DNA of 64,000 nt, from positions 62,001 through 126,000 of the forward strand of contig CAIQDI010000033.1 of NCBI GenBank assembly GCA_903870545.1. Direction: 5' to 3'. Shown here in pieces: positions 28,345 through 36,665 of this stretch (positions are counted from its first letter, which is position 1; every line of letters starts with the position of its first letter). Position numbers and translations under genes: made by a program. Source of the stretch: an uncultured Pseudomonadota bacterium. GTDB lineage: Bacteria > Pseudomonadota > Gammaproteobacteria > Methylococcales > Methylomonadaceae. The notes beneath the pieces were generated by a model that saw only the letters and a list, made by a program, of their open reading frames with translations, ran no database searches and was not told the DNA's origin.

Positions 28345-30390
28345 ATGACTTCCCACAACCTATTAAAATTGGCATTTTACACAATAATAATTTACGGCTG
28401 TGGGAGTGTTCACGCTAAAAAAAATTTGACGTGTTCTAATTTGAAAAATGTTGATGTTGAAGATATTTCAATCGAGGAATTGATGGAAACACCGGTATTT
28501 TTGGGTGCATCGCAACAAGCCGCCTGTGCAAACGAAGCGGCGAACATTGTCAGTTCAATTAGCGGCGCAGAAATTTTAACTCGTGGCGCACGCGATTTAG
28601 TCGATGTATTGCAGCAGATTCCAGGCTTTACGTTCGGTGTAAATATGAATAACGAAATCGGCTTGGGCGTTCGCGGTATTCAAGCGGATGAAGGCAAAAT
28701 GTCGGTGTTTGTTGATGGGATTATGCTGACAGAACGACGTTTTGGAACGACAGCATTTGGCGGACGTTTTCCGATTGAACAAATTGACCGAATCGAAGTT
28801 ATTCGCGATTCAAATTCAATTATCAGCGGCAATTTTGCTGAAATGGGAATGGTGAATATCATTACCAAAAATGCCAAACAAGCCAATGGACTGGCTATCA
28901 CCACAGATTATGGACGGTTTGAACGAGGCGAAGCGCGTAAAAACATCAATGTTGCAGCGGGTAAAATCTTCGATGATTTAGAAATCAGTTTTTCTGGCAA
29001 AGCCAATGAATCACAACGTAGCGACAGGCTTTACACCGACGCGCACGGCAGTAGTTTTGATATGGCAAATAACAGTCAATTGGCTTCGTTATACGGCAAT
29101 TTGGGTTTGAAATATAAAGATTTTAAAATTCGCCTGTTGTCTGACGAATACAATGTTGAAAGTCGTGACGGTTTTGCCGACAAGATAGCGGCAAAAAATA
29201 CTTATTTGAACAACGCATTTAATACTTACGCCACAAATTTAGGGTTTGAGCATGAATTTAATGCTAATTTCAAAGTGAATTCAGCTTTTGATTTTTCGCG
29301 ACAAAGTCCGTGGGAACGTTCAAAGCATTATGAAAATGGCAAACCCACAAAATTACAAGAAAAGGTGATTGTTGATCATTATAAATTTGACACAAAAGCG
29401 ACGTGGATGACGGATTCTGGCAGTTATTTTGCGCTCGGAAATAGCTATCAAATCGAAGAATACACGCAGATTGTTTCAGGTTTTAATGGGAAATTGCCTA
29501 TTTTCACGGATTACACCGCTTATGCCGAAGGGGTTTATAAAACGGATTTTGGCGATTTATTAGCGGGTTTACGCTTTGATAATTACAGTCAATTCGGTAC
29601 CAATCTCGAGCCGCGTTTGGCATTGACCAAACAGCTCGATAAATTTCATTACAAATTACTTTATACGCACGCTTTTCAAGCACCAACGGGTGGCGATTAC
29701 CAAATGAATCTTGAATATGACCAACAAAATAAACTGGGACGACATGTGAATACTCTTGTTCCAGAATTAGCGAAAACCTACGAAATGGAATTGGGCTATG
29801 CGTTTTCAAACAATTTTGAAGTGGTTTCAAACATTTTTTACACACAAATAAAGCATATTTTTGATTATTCATTTGATGCAAATTTTGATGATTATTACGT
29901 TAATTCAAAAGCTCTCGCCACTTACGGTATTGAATCAGGTGTGAAATATAAAAATGCGACATTGGGGCATTTTGATTTAAATTATTCGTTTTACCAGTCC
30001 GCGCAAAATTCCGCTTTCAGTTATTATCAAGCGACAAATGCTGATGGAACTGTGGTGCATCCGAATATGAATTTAGGGTTTCCAACGCACAAAGTGACGC
30101 TCAATCACACGTTTAATTTCACATCAAATTTATCGTTTAATCACAATTTAATTTTCATGAGTGATCGATTAGGTTACAGCGGAAATGAATTGACGCATTA
30201 CAAACCCGAATGGCTTTATAACACCTATTTGCGCTATCAAAATATGCCGATTAAAGGCGCGGAAATTGGGTTGGGTTTATACGATGTTTTCAATGCGCGT
30301 TATCAATATGTTCAGCAATACAATGGGTTCCATCCGCCATTACCTGCTGAAGCGCGTGAATTGATGTTGCGTGTTTCTTATCAATTTTGA
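28345..30390 (+). CDS. TonB-dependent outer-membrane receptor
   Basis: A 681-residue outer-membrane beta-barrel receptor that imports a scarce ligand using TonB energy. It has a signal peptide (about 1-24, ending SVHA), a TonB-box-like region (VEDISIEELMETPV), and a plug domain (SGAEILTRGARDLVDVLQQIPGF, RGIQADEGKMSVFVDGI, IDRIEVIRDSNS). The long barrel ends in the aromatic RVSYQF. The plug has the usual GxxxMGMVNIITK motif. The substrate is not evident; no siderophore, cobalamin or metal gene is adjacent. It begins 6 bp after glyS, an unusual place for a receptor, and gmhB follows 2 bp after its stop. Confidence 0.93.
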   Translation: MTSHNLLKLAFYTIIIYGCGSVHAKKNLTCSNLKNVDVEDISIEELMETPVFLGASQQAACANEAANIVSSISGAEILTRGARDLVDVLQQIPGFTFGVNMNNEIGLGVRGIQADEGKMSVFVDGIMLTERRFGTTAFGGRFPIEQIDRIEVIRDSNSIISGNFAEMGMVNIITKNAKQANGLAITTDYGRFERGEARKNINVAAGKIFDDLEISFSGKANESQRSDRLYTDAHGSSFDMANNSQLASLYGNLGLKYKDFKIRLLSDEYNVESRDGFADKIAAKNTYLNNAFNTYATNLGFEHEFNANFKVNSAFDFSRQSPWERSKHYENGKPTKLQEKVIVDHYKFDTKATWMTDSGSYFALGNSYQIEEYTQIVSGFNGKLPIFTDYTAYAEGVYKTDFGDLLAGLRFDNYSQFGTNLEPRLALTKQLDKFHYKLLYTHAFQAPTGGDYQMNLEYDQQNKLGRHVNTLVPELAKTYEMELGYAFSNNFEVVSNIFYTQIKHIFDYSFDANFDDYYVNSKALATYGIESGVKYKNATLGHFDLNYSFYQSAQNSAFSYYQATNADGTVVHPNMNLGFPTHKVTLNHTFNFTSNLSFNHNLIFMSDRLGYSGNELTHYKPEWLYNTYLRYQNMPIKGAEIGLGLYDVFNARYQYVQQYNGFHPPLPAEARELMLRVSYQF

Positions 30391-30392
30391 CG

Positions 30393-30935
30393 ATGCAAAA
30401 ATACATTCTGCTCGACCGCGACGGTGTGATTAACCACGATTCGGACGAATTTATAAAATCGCCCGATGAATGGTTGCCAATCGAAAACAGTTTAGAAGCG
30501 ATTGCGCTATTAAATCAACACGGTTTTCGTGTTGTGGTCATCAGCAATCAATCAGGTTTGGCGCGTGGTTTGTTCGACGAAAAAACGTTAAGCAAAATTC
30601 ACGACAAAATGCGTGACGCGCTGGCTGATTTGGGCGGAAAAATTGAAGCCATTTATTTTTGTCCACATCAAACTGACGATAGTTGTGAATGCCGAAAACC
30701 CAAAGCGGGTTTATTAAAAAAATTCGCCGCAGATTACGCGGTTGATTTAAAAGATGTTTATTTTATTGGTGATTCGTTACGCGATATTCAAGCCGCGCAA
30801 ACTGCTGGCGCAATACCCATTTTAGTCAAAACAGGTAACGGCGCAAAAACGTTACAACATAATCCAGAATTTTTAACTTCCCTTTCACTTTTTGAGAATT
30901 TACATGACGCAGCAAAATCCCTCATCGGTCGATAA
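30393..30935 (+). CDS. gmhB: D-glycero-D-manno-heptose 1,7-bisphosphate 7-phosphatase
   Basis: GmhB removes the 7-phosphate in ADP-heptose synthesis for the lipopolysaccharide core. The start is set at ATG 30393 (MQKYILLDRDGVINHDS), not the track's TTG 30387. The 180-residue HAD-family protein has the nucleophile motif DRDGVIN (D8/D10), SNQSGLARG, the zinc-binding CPHQTDDSCECRKP and FIGDSLRDIQAA. It overlaps plsC by 32 bp, consistent with the frequent gmhB-plsC pairing next to glyS in gammaproteobacteria. Confidence 0.95.
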   Translation: MQKYILLDRDGVINHDSDEFIKSPDEWLPIENSLEAIALLNQHGFRVVVISNQSGLARGLFDEKTLSKIHDKMRDALADLGGKIEAIYFCPHQTDDSCECRKPKAGLLKKFAADYAVDLKDVYFIGDSLRDIQAAQTAGAIPILVKTGNGAKTLQHNPEFLTSLSLFENLHDAAKSLIGR

Positions 30936-31647
30936 TCGTCCGAAAAATTACATCGGTTCGACTTTACTTTTTTTCAGTATTTTTTTTACCGCGACGATTG
31001 AAGCGACCATTTTATTTTTGCTATTTTGGGCATCGTTTGAATTGCGTTACAAAATTGGGCGTTTGTGGTGTCGTTTAATGCTCTGGTCGATGGAAGTATG
31101 TGTCGGTTTGAAATACGAAGTAGAAGGTCTGGAAAATGTCAATCCCGAACAAGCGGCGATTATTTTCAGTAATCATCAATCCGCTTGGGAAACATTGGCG
31201 TTGCGCTATATTTTACCGACGCAATCCGCCGTGATAAAACGTGAATTGTTATATTTACCGTTGTGGGGCTGGTCGTTATTATTGTTGAAATCCATCGTAA
31301 TTGATAAACGTAACGCCCGTGGCGCGTTGAAAAGTTTGGTGAAAGACGGCACGAAATACTTGAACGAAGGTATTTGGGTGTTGATTTTCCCCGAAGGCAC
31401 CCGCGCAGGCGCACGCGAAGTATTGCCGTTCAACATGGGCGGGGCGATGTTGGCGCATAAATCGGGATTTCCCGTGATTCCGGTCGTCCATAATGCCGGC
31501 GACTTTTGGGCGCGTTACAGTTTTTTGAAATATCCTGGCACAATCAAAGTAAAAATCGGTGCGCCCATTCAAACTAAAGGACGCAAAGCCGCTGATATTA
31601 ACGCTGAAGCCGAAGCATGGATTCGACAAGCGATGTCAGAAATGTAA
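30904..31647 (+). CDS. plsC: 1-acyl-sn-glycerol-3-phosphate acyltransferase
   Basis: PlsC acylates lysophosphatidic acid to phosphatidic acid in phospholipid synthesis. The start is set at ATG 30904 (MTQQNPSSVDNR); 247 residues. It has N-terminal membrane segments (LLFFSIFFTATIEATILFLLFWASF), the catalytic block NHQSAWET (an H-x4-E form of the usual H-x4-D motif, seen in many proteobacteria), and the acceptor-binding FPEGTRAG. The gene overlaps gmhB by 32 bp and ends 2 bp before the convergent diiron-protein gene. Confidence 0.93.
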   Translation: MTQQNPSSVDNRPKNYIGSTLLFFSIFFTATIEATILFLLFWASFELRYKIGRLWCRLMLWSMEVCVGLKYEVEGLENVNPEQAAIIFSNHQSAWETLALRYILPTQSAVIKRELLYLPLWGWSLLLLKSIVIDKRNARGALKSLVKDGTKYLNEGIWVLIFPEGTRAGAREVLPFNMGGAMLAHKSGFPVIPVVHNAGDFWARYSFLKYPGTIKVKIGAPIQTKGRKAADINAEAEAWIRQAMSEM

Positions 31648-31649
31648 AT

Positions 31650-32543
31650 CTACACTTTGCAATAAGACGGAATCCAGCTTTTTGCAATCATATAATCGGG
31701 GACGGTGTTGAAATCAAAGGCTTCGCCGTCTTGAATCATTTTTTTCACGTCGAATAACTGCCCTACTTCAGGAATGTCATTGAAGAACATCGTGTAAAAC
31801 GGTTTTACTAACCATTTCGCTACTTTTATTCCAGTATCACCAATAAAATTGCGACGCTGTCCAACGTGTGCGATTTCGTCAATGGTAATTTCGTCGAGCA
31901 ACTCTTTTAATCGATCACGCACTTCGGGTTCGCCAGCAAGCACTTCATCAAATAAACGGTACAAATGAAAATAAAACGTCACGCCCATCAATTCGGTGAC
32001 AAATGCCGGTGTATCAATCAATAAACCAGGAAATTTCGGAAATTGTTCGTACATTTTTTCTTTCCACGGCGATAACGGCACCCATTCCACTTTGTCTAAA
32101 CCGCACGTTTTCAGCATTTCATCGAACAATCGAACATGACAAAATTCTTCCGCCAAATGAATGCGGCTGATTTTGTCTTCGAGATTGGTGCAATTCGCCA
32201 TACTGGGAGCCACGTCCCACGCGCCTTTAATGCCCACCCATTCATGCCGGGCGAATTTATACATTCCCGTTAACAGCAACGTAATTTTATCCAACGACGC
32301 AGGTTCATCCTGCATATCGACGTAATTGCGATAAAACGCTTCCGGATGGGCAAGCGGTGTGCGTAATTTAACGGGATGATTTTGAAAGTATTCGAGTTTG
32401 GCGCGTTTAACAACTAAATCGCGGTCTTGTTCTAAGAATTCGCCGCCGTGTTGTTGAGTGAATTCCCAATAATTGTCGAAATTTTCTTTGCGTTGTTGTG
32501 CCGTTGAAGGCGAAAAAATCGAACGATATTTAGCGGATGTCAT
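31650..32543 (-). CDS. Ferritin-like diiron protein of unknown function
   Basis: No named family recognised. The start is placed at ATG 32543 (MTSAKYRSIF), giving 297 residues; the ORF-track TTG is less likely. The ligand pattern of a four-helix diiron carboxylate protein is visible: E101 (ARHEW), E133-x2-H136 (LAEEFCHVR), E184 (VTELMG) and E223-x2-H226 (IDEIAHVGQ). This E / ExxH / E / ExxH order is that of ferritin-like oxygenases and desaturase-type enzymes. An oxidative role is plausible, but the substrate cannot be read. It is a single-gene unit, convergent with plsC; no signal peptide or membrane span is seen. Confidence 0.75.
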   Translation of the reverse strand: MTSAKYRSIFSPSTAQQRKENFDNYWEFTQQHGGEFLEQDRDLVVKRAKLEYFQNHPVKLRTPLAHPEAFYRNYVDMQDEPASLDKITLLLTGMYKFARHEWVGIKGAWDVAPSMANCTNLEDKISRIHLAEEFCHVRLFDEMLKTCGLDKVEWVPLSPWKEKMYEQFPKFPGLLIDTPAFVTELMGVTFYFHLYRLFDEVLAGEPEVRDRLKELLDEITIDEIAHVGQRRNFIGDTGIKVAKWLVKPFYTMFFNDIPEVGQLFDVKKMIQDGEAFDFNTVPDYMIAKSWIPSYCKV

Positions 32544-32730
32544 AAGTGAATAATCCAAATTTCAGGTAGAAAGTTGAAATTCTACAGGATTTTCCTACTT
32601 ATGACAGACCTTAATATTAGTGTCTGTATTCGTAGATTGGCTTATTTCCTGCGCTTTTTTGTGCCTTGTATGTTGATAACAGTGCTGTAATAATGCAACC
32701 ATCGAAAACAAAAATGAGTAATGAAAGATT

Positions 32731-33039
32731 ATGTTTGATGTCGGATTTTCAGAATTAGTAATGGTGGGTTTGGTCAGTTTGCTGGTAATTGGTCCCGAAC
32801 GGTTGCCGAAAGTGGCACGAATGGCGGGATTTTGGATGGGTAAAATTCACCAAATGATTGCCAACGTAAAAGTTGAAATCAGCCAAGAATTTCACGCGGA
32901 AGAAATTCGGCAATTATTAAAAGAAAATGAAAGTATGACGTATTTAAACGATGAAAAAACTCCGCCAATCACCTCAAAGTTAGACCCACTTTCTGAGGAA
33001 ATTTTACCCTCTCAAACGAAACCGTCCCATCATGAATAA
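32731..33039 (+). CDS. tatB: Sec-independent translocase protein TatB
   Basis: TatB with TatC recognises twin-arginine signal peptides of folded exported proteins. The 102-residue protein starts MFDVGFSELVMVGLVSLLVIGPERLP, the TatB membrane helix, the Glu and the G-P hinge. An amphipathic helix (KVARMAGFWMGKIHQMI) and a polar tail follow. M-F-D-V at the N-terminus separates TatB from TatA. It overlaps tatC by 8 bp. No tatA is present upstream in the 187 bp before it. Confidence 0.93.
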   Translation: MFDVGFSELVMVGLVSLLVIGPERLPKVARMAGFWMGKIHQMIANVKVEISQEFHAEEIRQLLKENESMTYLNDEKTPPITSKLDPLSEEILPSQTKPSHHE

Positions 33040-33823
33040 ATCATCGTCCGCTGAATTGCCATTTATCGCGCATTTAATTGAGTTGCGTAATCGGTTGCTG
33101 CACATCGTTTTGTGTATTGCGTTTCTGGCGTTGCCGTTGTCGATCTATGCGAACGATATTTATGCGTTATTGGCGCAACCGTTAATGGCACATTTGCCAC
33201 AAAATAGCACCATGATTGCCACGAATGTCACGTCGCCATTCATGACTCCGTTTAAATTGTCGTTATTGACGGCCGTTTTTTTGTCCGTGCCGTTTATTTT
33301 GTATCAATTTTGGGGATTTCTCGCGCCGGCTTTGTATAAAAATGAGCAGCGCACCATTTTTCCGCTGTTAATTGCCAGCACCTTTTTATTTTATTGTGGC
33401 GTGGCATTCGCGTATTTTGTCGTGGCTCCGTTGGCATTGGCATTTTTCACTTCCGCCGCACCTACCGGCGTAACGGTGATGACCGATATTGAAGCCTATC
33501 TCGATTTTGTGTTGGCGTTATTTTTTGCATTTGGCATCTGTTTTGAAGTGCCGATTTTTACGATTGTCGCCGTTTGGTCAGGTTTTACAACGGTGGAAAG
33601 TTTGGTCGAAAAACGTCCGTATGTCATTGTTGGCGCGTTTATCATTGGAATGTTTTTAACGCCACCGGATGTCATTTCGCAAACGTTGTTAGCGGTGCCG
33701 ATGTGGTTATTATTTGAAATCGGTTTAGTGTTGGCGCGATTGAAAATGCGTCCTGTAAAAGTAAAAGAGGTCGCCGTGGTTCCGACTAAAGTTAAAAAAC
33801 GTCGAATGAAACCTAAGCTGTAA
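33032..33823 (+). CDS. tatC: Sec-independent translocase protein TatC
   Basis: TatC is the polytopic receptor core of the twin-arginine translocase. The 263-residue protein has six membrane helices and conserved features: PFIAHLIELRNRLLH near the N-terminus, SPFMTPFKLS, and FLAPALYKNEQR on the loop after the second helix. The C-terminal tail is basic. It overlaps tatB by 8 bp. The nearby moaB is compatible with Tat export of molybdoenzymes, though no such enzyme is seen here. Confidence 0.95.
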   Translation: MNKSSSAELPFIAHLIELRNRLLHIVLCIAFLALPLSIYANDIYALLAQPLMAHLPQNSTMIATNVTSPFMTPFKLSLLTAVFLSVPFILYQFWGFLAPALYKNEQRTIFPLLIASTFLFYCGVAFAYFVVAPLALAFFTSAAPTGVTVMTDIEAYLDFVLALFFAFGICFEVPIFTIVAVWSGFTTVESLVEKRPYVIVGAFIIGMFLTPPDVISQTLLAVPMWLLFEIGLVLARLKMRPVKVKEVAVVPTKVKKRRMKPKL

Positions 33824-33841
33824 AAATTGGAGAAAACATTG

Positions 33842-34222
33842 ATGAAAAAAATAATGTGCGTCATTGGATTGTGTTTGCTGATGTTAGGTTGTGATTCTGA
33901 AAAAAACAAAATACCCGAAGAACGCATTACGGTACGCATCGAAAAAAGAGATAATCTTGCTTTTGTGCCGCAGGAAACCACGCCGTTCACCGGTGAATTT
34001 CAAGGCTATTACCGTAACGGTTATAAAAAAGCAGAGATTCATTTTAAAGACGGCAAACAACATGGAGTTGCAAAAATGTGGTACGAAAATGGGCAACAAA
34101 GTAATGAAGCGATTTTTTATAACGGCAAACTGGAAGGCATCGCAACCGAATGGTTGTCAAACGGTAAAAAAAATAAAGATCGAATTTTCAAAGATGGAAA
34201 GTTAATAGAATCGGTGGATTGA
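33842..34222 (+). CDS. MORN/YwqK-type repeat lipoprotein
   Basis: The start is placed at ATG 33842, which has GGAG eight bases upstream; 126 residues. The lipobox is LMLGC. The mature part has three repeats of the YwqK/MORN-like type: YYRNGYKKAEIHFKDGKQHG, WYENGQQSNEAIFYNGKLEG and WLSNGKKNKDRIFKDGKL. Such repeats form beta-hairpin stacks. Although often annotated as antitoxins (YwqK), there is no toxin here, and a structural envelope role is equally possible. It ends overlapping moaB by one base. Confidence 0.8.
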   Translation: MKKIMCVIGLCLLMLGCDSEKNKIPEERITVRIEKRDNLAFVPQETTPFTGEFQGYYRNGYKKAEIHFKDGKQHGVAKMWYENGQQSNEAIFYNGKLEGIATEWLSNGKKNKDRIFKDGKLIESVD

Positions 34223-34737
34223 TGATGACTCATTTCAAAAGTTTAAATATCGCCGTTCTGACGGTTTCCGATTCGCGCCACGCCACCAATGACACATCAG
34301 GCGACACGTTAGCAGAACGAATTATTAACGCGGGGCATTTTGTCGCGGACAAACAAATTGTGCCGGACAACATTTATCAAATTCGCGCCACCGTGTCGCA
34401 CTGGATTATGGACGCAAAAATTGACGTAATTATCAGCACCGGCGGCACCGGTGTGACCGGTCGCGACGGGTCGCCCGAAGCGATTACGCCGTTGCTCGAC
34501 AAAGTGTTGGACGGTTTTGGCGAAACGTTTCGCTGGTTATCGTTTGCAGATATTAAAACGTCTACAATTCAATCTCGTGCAATGGCAGGCGTGGCGAATG
34601 GTACTTATATTTTTTGTTTACCGGGTTCGACCAATGCGTGTCGAATGGCGTGGGATTCGATTATTCACGCACAACTCGATTCACGCACGAAACCGTGTAA
34701 TTTAGTTCAACTTATGCCGCGACTTTTGGAAAAATAA
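34222..34737 (+). CDS. moaB: Molybdenum cofactor biosynthesis protein MoaB
   Basis: MoaB/MogA-family protein that adenylylates molybdopterin or has a related role in Mo/W cofactor assembly. Start ATG 34222 (MMTHFKSLN) overlaps the previous stop by one base; the ORF track's TTG is three bases earlier. The 171 residues show AVLTVSDSR, SGDTLAERI, STGGTGVTGRD and LPGSTNACRMAWD, all typical. Proteobacterial MoaB is often of this size. It is followed directly by the DUF423 gene (TAATG overlap). Confidence 0.93.
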   Translation: MMTHFKSLNIAVLTVSDSRHATNDTSGDTLAERIINAGHFVADKQIVPDNIYQIRATVSHWIMDAKIDVIISTGGTGVTGRDGSPEAITPLLDKVLDGFGETFRWLSFADIKTSTIQSRAMAGVANGTYIFCLPGSTNACRMAWDSIIHAQLDSRTKPCNLVQLMPRLLEK

Positions 34738-35147
34738 TGCCTTCTGTTTTTTTATTTCTTGGCGCAATGAGCGCATTTTTAGGCGTGGTGTTTGGCGCAT
34801 TTGGCGCACACGGTTTGAAAACGATAATTAGCCCCGAATTACTCGTCGTTTACAAAACGGGCGTGGAATACCAAATGTGGCACGCTTTCGGATTGATTGC
34901 CGTGGCGTTAATGCAGCAACACAACGCGCAATCAAAATTGCTCAAATGGGCAGGGTTTTTAATGTTTTTGGGCATTGTGTTATTTTCGGGTAGTTTATAT
35001 GTGTTGGCGATTTTGAATATACCCGCGTTGGGTGCCATTACACCAATTGGCGGTGTATGTTTTTTAATGGCGTGGTCATTACTGATTATTTTCTCCGGCA
35101 AAAAATCCACACATTCACATCGAAATAAAAAATCGTCACGTTATTAA
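34737..35147 (+). CDS. DUF423 membrane protein
   Basis: A 136-residue inner-membrane protein with four helices. It shows the DUF423 (YgdD-like) signature GAFGAHGLK near the N-terminus, a conserved YQMWHAFGLI, and late LGAITPIGGVCFLMAW. Function is unknown in the whole family. Its start overlaps the moaB stop by one base, so it is translated in the same operon. The C-terminus is basic and histidine-containing. Confidence 0.9.
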   Translation: MPSVFLFLGAMSAFLGVVFGAFGAHGLKTIISPELLVVYKTGVEYQMWHAFGLIAVALMQQHNAQSKLLKWAGFLMFLGIVLFSGSLYVLAILNIPALGAITPIGGVCFLMAWSLLIIFSGKKSTHSHRNKKSSRY

Positions 35148-35166
35148 CTTTCAGGATTATTAAAAT

Positions 35167-35793
35167 ATGGAACTCGACACATTAACCAATCAAGTGATTG
35201 CGTTGGCAGGTATTGCCCAAGCCGCTGCGTTGGTGGAACAATTAGCCACCACCGGAAAAGCGGACGATTTAGCACTTGAAACCACCATCGGCAGTTTATT
35301 ACAAACCGAATCAGACAGCGTGCTAGATATTTACGGTAACGATTTAGCGAATTTGAAATTAGGTTTGGAGCGACTTAAAACGCAATTAACGGGTTATGAA
35401 ATTGCGTATCCCGATCAAGCGCGTTATGCGGCGGCAATGGTGTTTTTGGAACGGCAATTAAGCAACCAAAAACCGATGCTTAAAACTATTTCTATCGGCG
35501 TAGAACGCGCCAAAGCGCAACGCGATCATTTTGGTTTGCAGCATGAAAATGTGTTGGCAAATTTAGGTGATATTTATTTACAAACTGTCAGTAAATTGCA
35601 GCCACGCATTATGGTGAATGGCGTGCCGGATTATTTATCGCGTCCCGATGTAGCGAATAAAATTCGTGCCGGACTACTCGGCGGCATTCGTTCGGCGATG
35701 TTGTGGAAACAATGCGGCGGACGACGTTGGAAATTTTTGTTATTTCGCAAAAAAATTCAAATCGAAACCCAACGTTTACTCAACCTAATTTGA
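35167..35793 (+). CDS. hflD: High frequency lysogenization protein HflD homolog
   Basis: HflD is a mostly helical peripheral membrane protein; in E. coli it binds phage lambda CII. Its housekeeping role is unclear. The 208-residue protein matches the family from TNQVIALAGIAQAAALVEQLA to LLGGIRSAMLWKQCGGRRWKFLLFR. In many genomes it follows mnmA; here it follows the DUF423 gene and precedes prmC, with no mnmA in view. Length is normal. Confidence 0.93.
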   Translation: MELDTLTNQVIALAGIAQAAALVEQLATTGKADDLALETTIGSLLQTESDSVLDIYGNDLANLKLGLERLKTQLTGYEIAYPDQARYAAAMVFLERQLSNQKPMLKTISIGVERAKAQRDHFGLQHENVLANLGDIYLQTVSKLQPRIMVNGVPDYLSRPDVANKIRAGLLGGIRSAMLWKQCGGRRWKFLLFRKKIQIETQRLLNLI

Positions 35794-35804
35794 ACGATTC
35801 CAAC

Positions 35805-36650
35805 ATGGCTTCGATTCAAGAATTACTCGATAACGCCACCGATTATTTAACGACGGCTTCCGATTCGCCGCGCTTAGATGCTGAAGTGTTATTAGCGTTT
35901 GTGCTGGAAAAAAATCGCAGTTATTTGCGTGCGTGGAACGATAAATTTTTGGACAAGCCAACCATTTCGCGTTTTAACTTATTGATTTCAAAACGTTTAG
36001 ACGGCGTGCCAATTGCGTATTTAACCGGCACGCGCGAATTTTGGTCACGCGATTTTAACGTTTCACCCGATGTGTTGATTCCTCGCCCCGATACCGAATT
36101 ATTGATTGAGCTGTGTTTGGCGCAAATACCGACTAATTCAATCTGCAACATTTTAGATTTAGGCACCGGTTCGGGCGCAATTGCCGTCACGCTCGCCGCC
36201 GAACGTCCGAATGTAAAAATTTTTGCGGTCGATGCCAGTGCGGCGGCGTTAGAAATTGCCAAAGAAAATGCTCGCCGACACAATTGTCAAAATGTCGAAT
36301 TCATTTTGAGCGATTGGTTTGCTGCGCTGCCCAAAATTAAATTCGATTTAATTGTCAGCAATCCGCCTTACATTGCGCCTGACGACGAACATTTATCGCA
36401 AGGCGATGTGCGTTTTGAACCCAAATCTGCGTTAATTTCTGCGGAAAATGGTTTGCGTGATATAACAATCATCGCGTCAGAATCGAAAAATTATTTAACA
36501 CCGCGCGGGCAACTTTGGTTTGAACACGGTTACAACCAAGCACATGCGGTTCAAACTATTTTGACGCAGCGACAGTATTCTGACGTACAAACTTTCACCG
36601 ATTTAGCGGCTCAACCGCGTGTGACAAAAGGTAAATTTATTCCAATCTAA
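35805..36650 (+). CDS. prmC: Peptide chain release factor N5-glutamine methyltransferase
   Basis: PrmC methylates the GGQ glutamine of release factors RF1 and RF2. The start is set at ATG 35805 (MASIQELLDNATDYL), giving 281 residues; the track extends 34 codons into hflD. It has an N-terminal helical domain, SAM site ILDLGTGSGAIAVTLA, and the glutamine-methylation motif NPPY in IVSNPPYIAP. It lies 11 bp after hflD. prfA, its usual partner, is not in the window. Confidence 0.94.
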   Translation: MASIQELLDNATDYLTTASDSPRLDAEVLLAFVLEKNRSYLRAWNDKFLDKPTISRFNLLISKRLDGVPIAYLTGTREFWSRDFNVSPDVLIPRPDTELLIELCLAQIPTNSICNILDLGTGSGAIAVTLAAERPNVKIFAVDASAAALEIAKENARRHNCQNVEFILSDWFAALPKIKFDLIVSNPPYIAPDDEHLSQGDVRFEPKSALISAENGLRDITIIASESKNYLTPRGQLWFEHGYNQAHAVQTILTQRQYSDVQTFTDLAAQPRVTKGKFIPI

Positions 36651-36665
36651 TCAGCAGGTGCAGCC

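Noticed and set aside
33842-34222. YwqK antitoxin of a toxin-antitoxin pair
   Set aside because: The repeats match, but the protein is a lipoprotein and no toxin gene is next to it; tatC and moaB are housekeeping genes.
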